NCBI GenBank assembly: GCA_900708905.1
Contig: CAADRB010000036.1
Location: forward strand, 1,032,536-1,096,535
Origin: Hymenolepis diminuta
Taxonomy: Eukaryota > Platyhelminthes > Cestoda > Cyclophyllidea > Hymenolepididae
Direction: 5' to 3'
Length of the DNA: 64,000 bases
Shown: piece after piece, positions 54,301 through 64,000 of the stretch
Numbering within the stretch: the first letter of the stretch is position 1
Layout: each line of letters opens with the position of its first letter
Translations under genes and position numbers: made by a program
The notes under the pieces: generated by a model
Told to the model about the DNA's origin: nothing
Seen by the model: only the letters and a program-made list of their open reading frames with translations
Databases searched by the model: none

Positions 54301-57300
54301 TGAGTGTTTAGCATCTATGTCTATCGAGAATATGAACATTTCTTTCTTTCTTACCTTTCAAAAACTTTGAATATTTTCCACAATTTAAATTCACATTATT
54401 TGATATGCTTATGATTTCTCTAAACGAAATGGTAATGATAGTTAAATGCACTTTATTGTTCAGTTTTCCACTTTCATTGTAAGACTCAATCGCTAACTGT
54501 TTTAGTACCTTTTTCACATATTGGCATGATTAGATCGTTACTCTCCCCGTATTACTTTGAATGTTGAAAAAAAATCCTTGATTACATTTTACCATATTCA
54601 CTTGGTATTTCTTATTACAAAATTGGCATGGATGCATTTCCTACAAGTGCTTTCTATTTATTCTGTCACCTCTAAATGTTATTAGTAGTATAGAAGTATA
54701 TAAACTATATTTGGTGGTATAAAGTGCAAATATATGTAGGCAGGTGCAGTTTAACTGCTTTCGTATTGATATCTGTGAAAGATGGCAGTACTTCTAAATT
54801 TATCAATTATCGATTATTATTGTAAAGACATAGGAGTTTTGATAATAAGGTAAATGATTATATCTACAATATCGCGTTGTTTTGATATTTACGTATTTGT
54901 TTAAGTATGATGTACTCGATTAACTTTCTCCCGGTGTCTAGTATAACCGATGAATCTGCCTTGTTACCTCATAATCCTAAAATGTGAGTATTACACGTCA
55001 CTGCACGCATTTGCCCATCTCTGTTTTGTTTTTCCGTAATGATCTCGACAGGTCCAAGTCTGATTCTTCGCACACTGAAGTTTATCTAAATTTAATGTTT
55101 CTAATGCCACTTCACTTACTGTTGCTTCAAAAATGTACCCATCTATTTGCTAATCTGACTCAAATAATGCTGATTTGGTGTGTGTACTTTGAACCTTCTT
55201 TTTCTATTTGCTCTTTGTTGTATTTGTTCATCATATTTATTAATCAAAAGCCACCTGAAATGATTGTTTATAAAAATGTATTACTCAAGTTTAAATTTAG
55301 CTTCGCTTTGTCTATACGCTGCTAATAGTTAATGGCTAACAACAATGACTCTTAAGTCTGTTTAGGAAAATTGTTTTTAATAATCATTTTGGACAGAGGA
55401 GTCGAAGCTCGAATTCTGCCATTCCTTTATTTAACCAGATTTGATCAACACCATTTGGTATGCAATGATGACTTGACATGATCTCTGTCTTCTCAGACAG
55501 ACGTGCACGTAAACTTATAGTTTCAAATGATACGATATTAGGAGTTAGAAAGTTGGCATTATCTAAAAGCACAAAAAATGGTCCAATCTTCAATCAACAG
55601 CTGTCATTCCTGCCCAATTTACCGTATATGCGCATAATAGTTACCCACGCCTCTCTGTCTGACATAAGGTTTTATCAGCTCAGTTTAACAACCGTTAATT
55701 GACGGAACCATATCTCCAAGTTCATATCGTAATAAAACTAGAATCTGTCTAAATAACTGTAAAATCACATGTTGATTAATAATATTCTGTCTATATCTAA
55801 AAAGAAAGGATGACCTATTTAACTGTCAAAACTCCTGGATTAGATTTGATTGGCCTTTGACCTCGGTTATATTAGTAATTGGGTCACATTAATCATGACT
55901 GCTCTGGTTACCTTATTGATCATAATGTTTTTGAAATTTATTAGACAGGATTTATCATCGCCACACTACTATTCCCTCCAGTTTCACGCATTTTCTCTGT
56001 GTTTGTGTTGTTGCTAAGCTACCATTAATGACCTGAGGCGTATGCCCTGTAGTATACTAAGAAAGGGCTACCGACATAGTAACGGTTTGACGACGAGCTA
56101 TGCGCACTGGTTATTTTTGGCCCAAGGTGAAATGCCCTCGTATAGTTCTGAAGGTAATGATTAAGAGTAGTAACCGTATACACGTTACTTCTTGATTCAA
56201 GGATCCTTTACCCTTGGTGTACCAATTTTAGTTTACTGTTCATTAGTCTCTCACCATATGTTCTATAAAATTCCTTTCTTTGTTCAGTATAATTATTAAT
56301 TACTAAATGTGAACTGGCCTTTATCATCCACTATCACTATCCCTAATGACCACGTGGTTTCTATCGGCCATTTCAGGCCTTAAGTATGCTAAATAGATAT
56401 GATTGATTTGCTATCTGATTAGTCAGTAATATGGTAGTAATGCGACTTCATTATAGTAAATTTTCTAGTTTTATGTGTTCTATTCGAAGAAGTGAAAATA
56501 TTAGATACCATCTTGTATCAATAAGTTATCCTGATGCGAATTATAAAAAAAATGTCCAAATCCACCGATTTTAAGCGTTTTTCATAATTAATTTTTGGTA
56601 GAAAGTAGACATAGTAGACCTCTTCTGGTTGAAAAACTCGCATTCTACCTCCTCTATTATCTGGTGTAAATCAGAGTGGTTTATCATTCCAGTATCGATT
56701 GGTACCGATAAATATTGATGTCGCCATCTCTGAGTTGTCATGTACTCACGTATCTGCAACACTAGATGATTCTTAATAAAAGGAACCACCGTTGTCTCTC
56801 GTTGACTATTTATGATTAATAATCCGAATGAAAGTCTTTTACTTTGCTACCTTTGATTTCCGTTTCATCTGCTTCTGTGAGTCTTATATCACACATTAAG
56901 CTTAAAGGTAATCCACAAAAGTGTAAGCCATTTAGAGCCTCTAAATCCGATTTGATTGTAACTAAGAGATCTTAAAAGAAAGTGCTCGTGAGTCAAATCT
57001 ATTGAGCTCTCGTTATTTCTCAATGTAAAACAGAATGAAAGAGAATTTCACCAGCTTCGCCTGTTTTTTTAAAAAACTAACTTCTAACCATTACATGCTT
57101 AAGCAACAATTCTAGAATATTTTCTAAGTTCCCCCCTATTCCTTTTAGTTTTGAAGAAGATCCACATAAAGTCTCTGAAGATACCTTCAGCTTTCCAGGT
57201 GCAACTCTAGATGACGCAGAGGAGGATGATGGAGGATTCAGCTCATTCCGACAAGCTCCTTCGCCTTCTACTACCACTGCTAAATCCAAGAACGCTTCTT

Positions 57301-60300
57301 CGAAGTTGGCTGTGTCGAAAAATCTGCCTTCCGGTCCTGCACCTGTATCCCTTATTGATCTTGATGAACCCGCAAATGAAATTGGCTCTTCGGTAAGATA
57401 CCACATACCAGCACTTCATATTGACTTTTCACACGAGTTTATATTCCTTGTTGTATTCTGATATAAGAATTTCTACTTTTGCCTTGATCAAAGCGGAAGG
57501 AACAGGAATTGTTTAAAAGCCTGATGTCCCGTACGTCCTACTTTTTTTCCTTTCGAATCGTTGTCATGCTGGGCAGACTAGTTCAAAATCAAAGTAGTCT
57601 TTCAATTGGAATGTTACAGTATAGTGTCGTAATGAATTTATTGCTGCAGTTAATTGGATTATGAGGAAATAGATGATAAATGACCATTACAATTTCTTCA
57701 TGTTGGCAATGCGTAAATATACGCAAACAGAAGGGATGCGAGGTGATTTTTTTATGTTCTGTTGGTATTTTATTTATAATTTTAATTGACTAAGAGTTTA
57801 ATTAAAACTTTTCGTTTTCCCATTAGATTAGCCAGTCACAAATAGCATAAGCTGATCTATTGGTCATTGAGTGCTTGCTACGTCTTGACTGATTTGACCA
57901 AGTTTGGGGGTCAAAATTTGACAATCAGGTCCGGCAGATCTATGGATCATCGCGAGCGCACTATAATGCGAACTAAAAATGCCAACATTTCATGGATTTC
58001 CGCTTAAATGCTCCCACTTTTTCAAAATCCCTTTGTTTAAATAGTGCCTTCGAGATGTCATTTTATTTCCCGTTGTATATTTAGACATAAAAAAGAATGT
58101 CATCATCAGTCAATAAAGAGTTTGCTAAAATAGACAAAATTTTGAATTTCGCAGAAACTCGGGAGACTAAAAATTAGATCTCTCCTCTATTAAATTATTT
58201 ACTTTTCACTTGATTGAATAGTAATTGCATTTTTGGAATTTAAGAAGCGTTGCCTTTTATTGATCACTTTTGTTCCGACTTTATTGCGCACATAAATGTG
58301 TTAAATTTGGGTACATTTCGATTAAGTTTGCATTAAAAGTGGACGAATTCTTTTTAAAATTTGATTTATGTAAACTCGAAATGCACTTCTCGTGATGCTA
58401 CTTCAGACCGACCCACTAGGAGTGTGCTTACTAATGTGCTAATGTAAATTTTATGCTACTCAACATGCTTGAATGAAGTTTCGGTGTCAAATTAAATCAT
58501 TTTATCTACGCAGAACGTTTTTGACGGTTACCTCTTCTATCGACCGATTTAATATAAATCGAGGAATTTATGTTCTTCTTTCTGGATTTTTAGACTCCTC
58601 CAAGACTTCCACGACCGCCATCCTCAGAGAATCTCGCGACTAGGCCGAAAAATGGCCAAGGTTTGGAAAACGTTGACTTCTTTGCCGAAATTGATAGGAC
58701 ACATTCAAAACCAGCTGTCCCTACTACAGAGTAAGTTGAATTTGTTCTTAAACCTTTTATACATACTTTTTATTTCTGGTTTTTGAATTTCATTTTAAGC
58801 TCTCCTTATTTAACTTTATTCGAACTGATAAGAGTTGTATCTGCTTGGCGTTCGTTATCTCCAAGCATGTTTCTAAGCCTATCTCCACTCCCCACCTTCT
58901 CAGTGTTGTGTTGTTGTCAAGACTGGAATCTAATAACTGGGATTGATTGGCGTCTTTTATTCCTATCTTTAAATCAGTGCGTGTCATTTGACACAAGTCT
59001 CTTGCTTCAAAAGTCTTCATAACAAACGGCTTGATCTAGACATGTTTTCATATTACCGTCATCATTTGAATTTTTTGAACAATACTAATACGTATTATCC
59101 CCAACGCATGTCAATACTAAGCTCAAATGTCGAATTGTTATCTGCCTACGTGTCACTGAAAACATGTGATTAAAGTTTGCTCTGAATTTAAGTGTTTTGT
59201 GCTTGCTTTCATGAATTCTCTGCACATCTTGAGTGAATATGTAATGGTGTGTATTAATTTGTGTTAACTTTATTTTCTTTTTGACTACCTTCCGTTAGTT
59301 GAACACTTCCATAAATATGTCTATTCACATGATGATTTCCTTAAGTACACTAACTCGGCTACCAAAGTTTTGTCCCATATTCTTTTATCAATCGTGAAAT
59401 TACTAGGTCAATGGAGGAGACTGTGATTTCGGGTCATTTAAGTTAACTTGTGTGCTTTTAAATTGAACCATGTTCTGTTGAGATATCCGTAAATGTATAA
59501 GCATCCGATTCTAATAGGCACGAATATTAAATGATGAAAAAGATTGTTGATATATTTATAACACCATGAGAATATATCGCCATTTAAAAAGTCTGAGATA
59601 TATGTGAAATGTTGAAAACAAGTTGATGTAATGCTTCTTGCTGCATCTACCGCTTTGAAAAACCTTTGTATTTTATGTCAATTCGGTGTTTTGCGGGGTA
59701 AACGAAACGGTTGGTAATGACTTCAATTCTTAACATCCAGGACTATGTTTTGTAAGATAAAGGAACAAGGTGGACAAAACATGCAACTAGCTGCGCTGAG
59801 TCATGCGTCCCAATCACATCTCACATTAAATCACATAAAGGTACCTGAAACACTGGTATCGAGTGAAGAATATCATTTTTATAAAGCTAGTATGCGAGCC
59901 CATATTGCCACTTTTATATGGGTATTTCATCACTGATGTGGTTTACATTATCTCTTCCATTGTTCACATTTGTCTACTTAGACTACAGTTGCTCGGACCC
60001 AGAAGGAAGAAGGGAAATGACGTAACATAAATGATGGATTTTGTTTTACGGAAATTGGTTTGCCTATAAAGCATTTGAGATCACATACAAAAGAGAAAAC
60101 ACCTCTTTGTCTGCTTTTACCCTACTCTATATTGTATCAAGTTAGAACTGTGGAAGGCGATAACGAACGTTAGAGGGATAGGTCAGGCTAACAGGTTACT
60201 ATGTCCGGAATCTAGTTGTCTGGCTATCACATTCTAATGATTGCAATCAGACTATGACAAACAGATAGGCCCCACCATTTCAAGACTTGTTTAGATGTTC

Positions 60301-63300
60301 AAAACGATAAAGTTCATGAAAATGAATATTCGTTTTATAAGGTCCTTGAAAGTCCTCGGGAAATTCTAAACAGAGCACATTTGAATTAGCCCCCTGAAAT
60401 CTTTCGGTAACATTCCACTAAATTTGAATCGAACCATTACCAACATAGAGCTAACTAGAAGATCAGAATATTTTCCCCTAGGATTTCTTTATCTAAATGC
60501 TAACCATTAGTTTATTGTTACATCATTTCAGTCTTTTCGCCGACTTCAATGCAACATTCCCTGCTCCGGTATCTTCTCCAACTTCAGGACCTCGTGTTGG
60601 CAGTGGGACTGCTAATCTCCCTGGTGATGCAGATTTTGGCGATTTCTCAGGCTTTCAAGCGCCACCAGAGGGAGCTAAATCTAATACTAGCAATGGCAAA
60701 CATATCAGTACTTCTGCAGATCCATTCCTCAGCGCCTTTTCTCCATCTTCAAGTGTGACTTCTTCAACTTTAACAATGCCCTTTACTACCTCAATGTCTA
60801 TGGTAATGCCGAACTTAGAGTTTATATTAATTTAATGAGGCTAGTGGTAGTAGCATGTGTGGTTTCGTTGGCGTTCAGTTAGTTAATGCATCTTTAATCG
60901 CTTAATTTGTGCCAACGGTAAATCCGCGGTAAAGCGATTAATAAGAGTACGCTGCCGCTATCCAATCTATTACTATCAGATTAATGAACATTATAATTCG
61001 AATGCTATTCAAACCTAAACCTGAATTCTTATATATGGTCAAGAAGTTTTATTTGTTTACCATTCCACTCAAAATCTCTGTTAGCATCCCGCTTCTATTT
61101 ATTTTGACGGCTGATGCTATCGTGAAAAGAGTAGCATAGAAGTGATTGTTGTGCTTGATGAAGGAGAAATTATTTTATTCTGTTCGATTTTTTAATGAGA
61201 GGGTTTGAAATGGTTTTCCGCATCAGAACACACTATCTGCACCTTTGTGCTTTCCACCACCTGTTTTCCTATGAATAAAATGCTCATAGTCGTACGTGTC
61301 TGCCTTTTCTTGACTTAAACATCCGTTCTTCATCAGTAATATTTGCTCTAAGAAGCCTTAACTGTTAGATTCAATTTATTACCGACTTATGGCTAAGACC
61401 CTTTTGCGTATGGTTGTCTTTAAACACAAGACGCAACTAAAGGCGTCATTCATTCAGATATTCGTATTTCTGATATTGGATTCCTCTCTAATCTTTCAAA
61501 AACAAATACTTTTTAACACTAATCAGAGGCAGAGAAACAGCATCCTGAAATTTCTCTGATGAGAACCTCACAGTCTGTCACCTCTATCTTGGCCAGCATT
61601 AACTAGTGCAGTTTTCACACTGAATAATGATTGCGCACAACCTTGTGACCTCCAACCGAAGAATAATATTTGCATCTCAAATCTTGTTTATTAGGCCTAA
61701 TTTTTCATTTACGAACTTATGAGGGGTCTTTTAGGAAAAGAAGACAAATTAATTTGTGACAATACACAGGTCACACATATGTAAAATATCTGTTAATTAT
61801 CCGACTCTAACTGTACTTTAACCAAGCAATATTGTACAATGGATTATGCGAATTTTAGCCTACTCTCTCATGTGATTTTTGGTCATTATACTAGCGATAG
61901 GAATAGTGATTCTACCGATGATGCAAGAACACTATCTTTTCCTTGAACAATTGCATATAGTTGGCAACTGCGCATACTGCTGTTTTCTCTCGAATTCCCT
62001 TGAGTTGGGGTTTTATGCTTTTTAGGGGTAGAAATTGACATTTTGGCTCTTTAACAAAGACTTCCATTTGGGTCTTGATCAACTGTCTCGTTATATTTTC
62101 TTCGACTTTCATAGGATATTTTCTCAATTGAAATGTGGCCAAAGAAGAAAGTTTTGTACATATTCTAAATTGCATCAGAACTACTAAACAACTACAATCA
62201 AATATTCCTATTTAACTTCTACTACCTTGATCGTATGGAGGCCTTGGACAGCTGAGTGTGCCAAAAAGTCTCTCCCCCTCTTTGTACATCAATGCGAAAT
62301 AGTCAAATGAAGACCCCCGAATGTTTGTGGGCTGTGGGCTTACCAACTGTGATCGGCACACGCGCTTGTATATGCCAGCTGTGCTGTTTTGGACTGCGCG
62401 TGGCGCGCACTTGATCGATTTGTGCGCATGTGTGGGCTCCTCTACGTATGTGTGTGTGTGTGTTTTCGCTTGCCTATACGTGTACGTGTGTGGGCACTTT
62501 TTTAAATGCGTGTTGATGATCTGATTAGGGCAAACTTTTATGGGGTTAGCTACTGCTAGTTGAGTTGAAAACATACTTTTTTGAGGTAGGTTTCTATTAT
62601 CTTGTTTATTCTTGTTTGATTAATTGTTCTGCTGTTCAGTTAATGTAGCCTTTTTGGGGTTTAGTTATCTTTGTCGTTGGATTAAATTATGGTCCTATTT
62701 TCCTGAACGAGAGAAAATGGGACATATGATAGATAATCCGTATTTATAATATTTTAGGTCATTTAATAAAAAATAACGTATTATAGATTCGATTTGTTCA
62801 GAGAAATGTATAGCTCTCAATATAACATTTACTGACAAGAAAAGAAGGGGAAAGACGAAGATTTTGAAGCAGTGGAAATTGGATTATTTTCAAGGATGAC
62901 TTTATTGATTTGCGGGATGTCATTCCCACTGCATTGAAATTTGCAATTGGTAATTTATTAGCCGAGTAATAGACTTTATTATCCCTTAAGACGTTTTTGA
63001 GGATATTTCCAGAAGAATTAAAGAACAACTTAGATACCGAAATCCTTTTCCCTTAAATTCCCGGGTGATGGTTGAATTTTCAGAATCTAATTTCACATGG
63101 TGCAGTATGATGGAACGGTAGAAACCTGCGAACACGAATACAACTGCTCTGTACTAAGAGTTTTTTATAAAATAGCAATATTGATGTCAAATAGAGTGGA
63201 ACCGGTCGAGGAAAATCTATTACGTGTTGATTTCGTAAATCATGAAATCACATCAATCATTTATTTAATGAAATATCAGTCTTAAACTAATACTATTACA

Positions 63301-63728
63301 GGTCACTATGACTTGATTCTTTGTTCCCGATTTCAGCCAAGGCAGCAGACTTCTAATGCAACGCCTACTGCTACGTTTGCGAACTCGAAAAATGAATCAA
63401 AAATACCTCTAAATGTTGGAAGCACATGGAGTGATTTGGTGGCCATCAATATTGATCTCGATCTTAAAGCATCTAACGGTCCCAATGTTCAAAAACCTGC
63501 TGCGCCGAGTCTCAGTCAGCTACAAAGTCAGAAACAAAATCTCCTGTTCTCTCAGCCAATACAACAAACTAGGACCCTACCAGGTACGATAGTTCAACCG
63601 CTAAAGTACATTACTAAACATAGCAGTAAAATAAAATTCTAATTTTTGCAGGTAGTATAGTCGGAGGCAATACGGGATCGAGCAGCTCAACCGTAGATGA
63701 TTTTGCGGATTTTTCAGCTTTTAAATAA
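51338..63728 (+). CDS. CLINT1: Clathrin interactor 1 (epsinR, ENTH-domain adaptor)
   Basis: Ten exons join in phase: 51338-51384, 51419-51620, 51691-51829, 51865-52018, 52194-52469, 57149-57392, 58594-58730, 60532-60802, 63337-63583, 63652-63728, giving 597 residues (human 625). Residues 1-25 (KVWVDKIASAVMNYTELEIK) match the ENTH start. The ENTH domain reaches about 150 (KVREATNDEPWGPHGKIL, NNWRRIYKGLTVLAHLLRNG, NIYNLRSLENYQCIDERG). SLIDLDEP at about 340-346 fits the type I clathrin box. DADFGDFSGF and the terminal DDFADFSAFK correspond to acidic Phe motifs that bind AP-1/GGA ears, as GDFGDWSAF does in human CLINT1. The family binds phosphoinositides and SNAREs and sorts cargo in clathrin vesicles between trans-Golgi and endosomes. 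Introns 1 and 3 are 34 and 35 nt; intron 5 is 4.7 kb. Plain epsin is less likely because no ubiquitin-interacting motif or NPF repeats are seen. Confidence 0.94.
53245..53396 (-). repeat. tRNA-like SINE-type repeat, copy 4
   Basis: In the large CLINT1 intron. Read on the minus strand it has GACACAGTGGTTAAAGCGGA, close to a tRNA A box, then a B-box-like AGATTAATACCC, and ends in a T run (AGCTAATTTTTT) resembling a Pol III terminator. The block GAAACTCGCATTTTACC near 53249-53265 is shared with copy 5. Confidence 0.5.
54942..54983 (+). other. Candidate 42-nt cassette exon of CLINT1
   Basis: A segment bounded by an acceptor (GGTGTCTAG) and a consensus donor (GTGAGT) inside the 4.7 kb CLINT1 intron. 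It has no in-frame stop in the phase set by the flanking exons and would add 14 residues including ITDESALLPHNPK. The length is a multiple of three, so inclusion or skipping keeps the frame. There is no homology support. Confidence 0.3.
56615..56760 (-). repeat. tRNA-like SINE-type repeat, copy 5
   Basis: In the same CLINT1 intron as copy 4. AAAAACTCGCATTCTACC aligns with GAAACTCGCATTTTACC of copy 4, and CAGTATCGATTGGTACCGAT with its TATGTCGATGGATGTGGACC segment, in the same order. The box A end is degraded. Confidence 0.45.
62320..62510. repeat. TG/CG-rich low-complexity tract with short (TG)7
   Basis: A GT- and CG-rich island in an otherwise AT-rich CLINT1 intron, with seven TG dinucleotides at 62449-62462 and GCGCGTGGCGCGCAC just upstream (about 62397-62410). 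It reads through as an open frame only because of its composition. Confidence 0.55.
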
Positions 63729-63797
63729 TGCCACGAAGCACGTATTTAGTTTATAAGCGATTAACTCCTTTGAATACTATCCGTTGATAATGTCTTT

Positions 63798-63938
63798 NNN
63801 NNNNNNNNNNNNNNNNNNNNNNNNNNNNNNNNNNNNNNNNNNNNNNNNNNNNNNNNNNNNNNNNNNNNNNNNNNNNNNNNNNNNNNNNNNNNNNNNNNNN
63901 NNNNNNNNNNNNNNNNNNNNNNNNNNNNNNNNNNNNNN
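63798..63938. other. Assembly gap, 141 undetermined bases
   Basis: A run of N shortly after the CLINT1 stop. It probably covers part of the CLINT1 3' UTR, and no polyadenylation signal can be placed. Confidence 0.99.
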
Positions 63939-64000
63939 AAAATATTAATCGAGTGAAGTCTTGTACGTATCTTGACTCTACTGTGAATGTGAATAACGTA

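Larger units (their letters stand above)
52470..57148 (+). other. Large CLINT1 intron (4.7 kb)
   Basis: Contains two tRNA-like repeat copies (near 53245 and 56615) and one candidate 42-nt exon (54942-54983). I see no nested gene; the short open frames are unrelated to known proteins. Confidence 0.6.

Noticed and set aside
59741..59840. Exon-like open stretch inside CLINT1 between two acceptor/donor signals
   Set aside because: Its length of 100 nt breaks the phase needed between exons 58594-58730 and 60532-60802.
62212..62574. Minus-strand open frame of 120 codons with His/Thr repeats
   Set aside because: The frame is kept open by the TG/CA repeat tract and lies in a CLINT1 intron.

Overview
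This is a eukaryotic window: spliced protein genes on both strands, AT-rich spacers, no operon-style packing and no bacterial features. Intron lengths fall in two tight classes, 31-37 nt and 70-76 nt, next to ordinary introns of 0.1-4.7 kb. As I recall the literature, that bimodal pattern is typical of parasitic flatworms, especially tapeworms. Together with the AT-rich composition and diverged animal orthologues, a cestode (or another neodermatan flatworm) is my best guess. The species is not determined. All gene models were joined by eye from splice sites, reading phase and remembered human homologues; none was checked against transcripts.

Layout: (1) 1514-12068 (+), TFIP11, a G-patch spliceosome-disassembly factor, 8 exons. 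(2) 14350-15507 (-), an intronless CARD caspase with His and Cys catalytic motifs intact. (3) 15946-19279 (+), SMARCE1/BAF57, 6 exons, with the HMG box near the N-terminus and a very long Pro/Gln/Gly/Tyr-rich tail. (4) 19280-28761, a 9.5 kb stretch without a supported gene, holding a degenerate tandem array of roughly 205-225 bp units. (5) 28762-47298 (-), WDR59 (GATOR2 complex, mTORC1 nutrient sensing), 23 exons. (6) 47482-50918 (-), RYBP/YAF2 (non-canonical PRC1), 4 exons, one bounded by a GC-AG intron. (7) 51338-63728 (+), CLINT1/epsinR (clathrin adaptor at TGN/endosomes), 10 exons.

Arrangement: caspase/SMARCE1 and RYBP/CLINT1 are divergent pairs whose start codons are 438 and 419 bp apart, so shared promoters are plausible. 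RYBP and WDR59 are head-to-tail with 183 bp between stop and next ATG, a spacing that fits a polycistronic unit resolved by spliced-leader trans-splicing. The genes do not form one pathway: they are housekeeping regulators of splicing, chromatin, nutrient signalling, apoptosis and vesicle traffic. I found no novel enzymatic system. The unusual material is in gene architecture (mini-introns, one of them stop-free, and a GC-AG intron), lineage-specific low-complexity extensions, and a dispersed tRNA-like repeat family.
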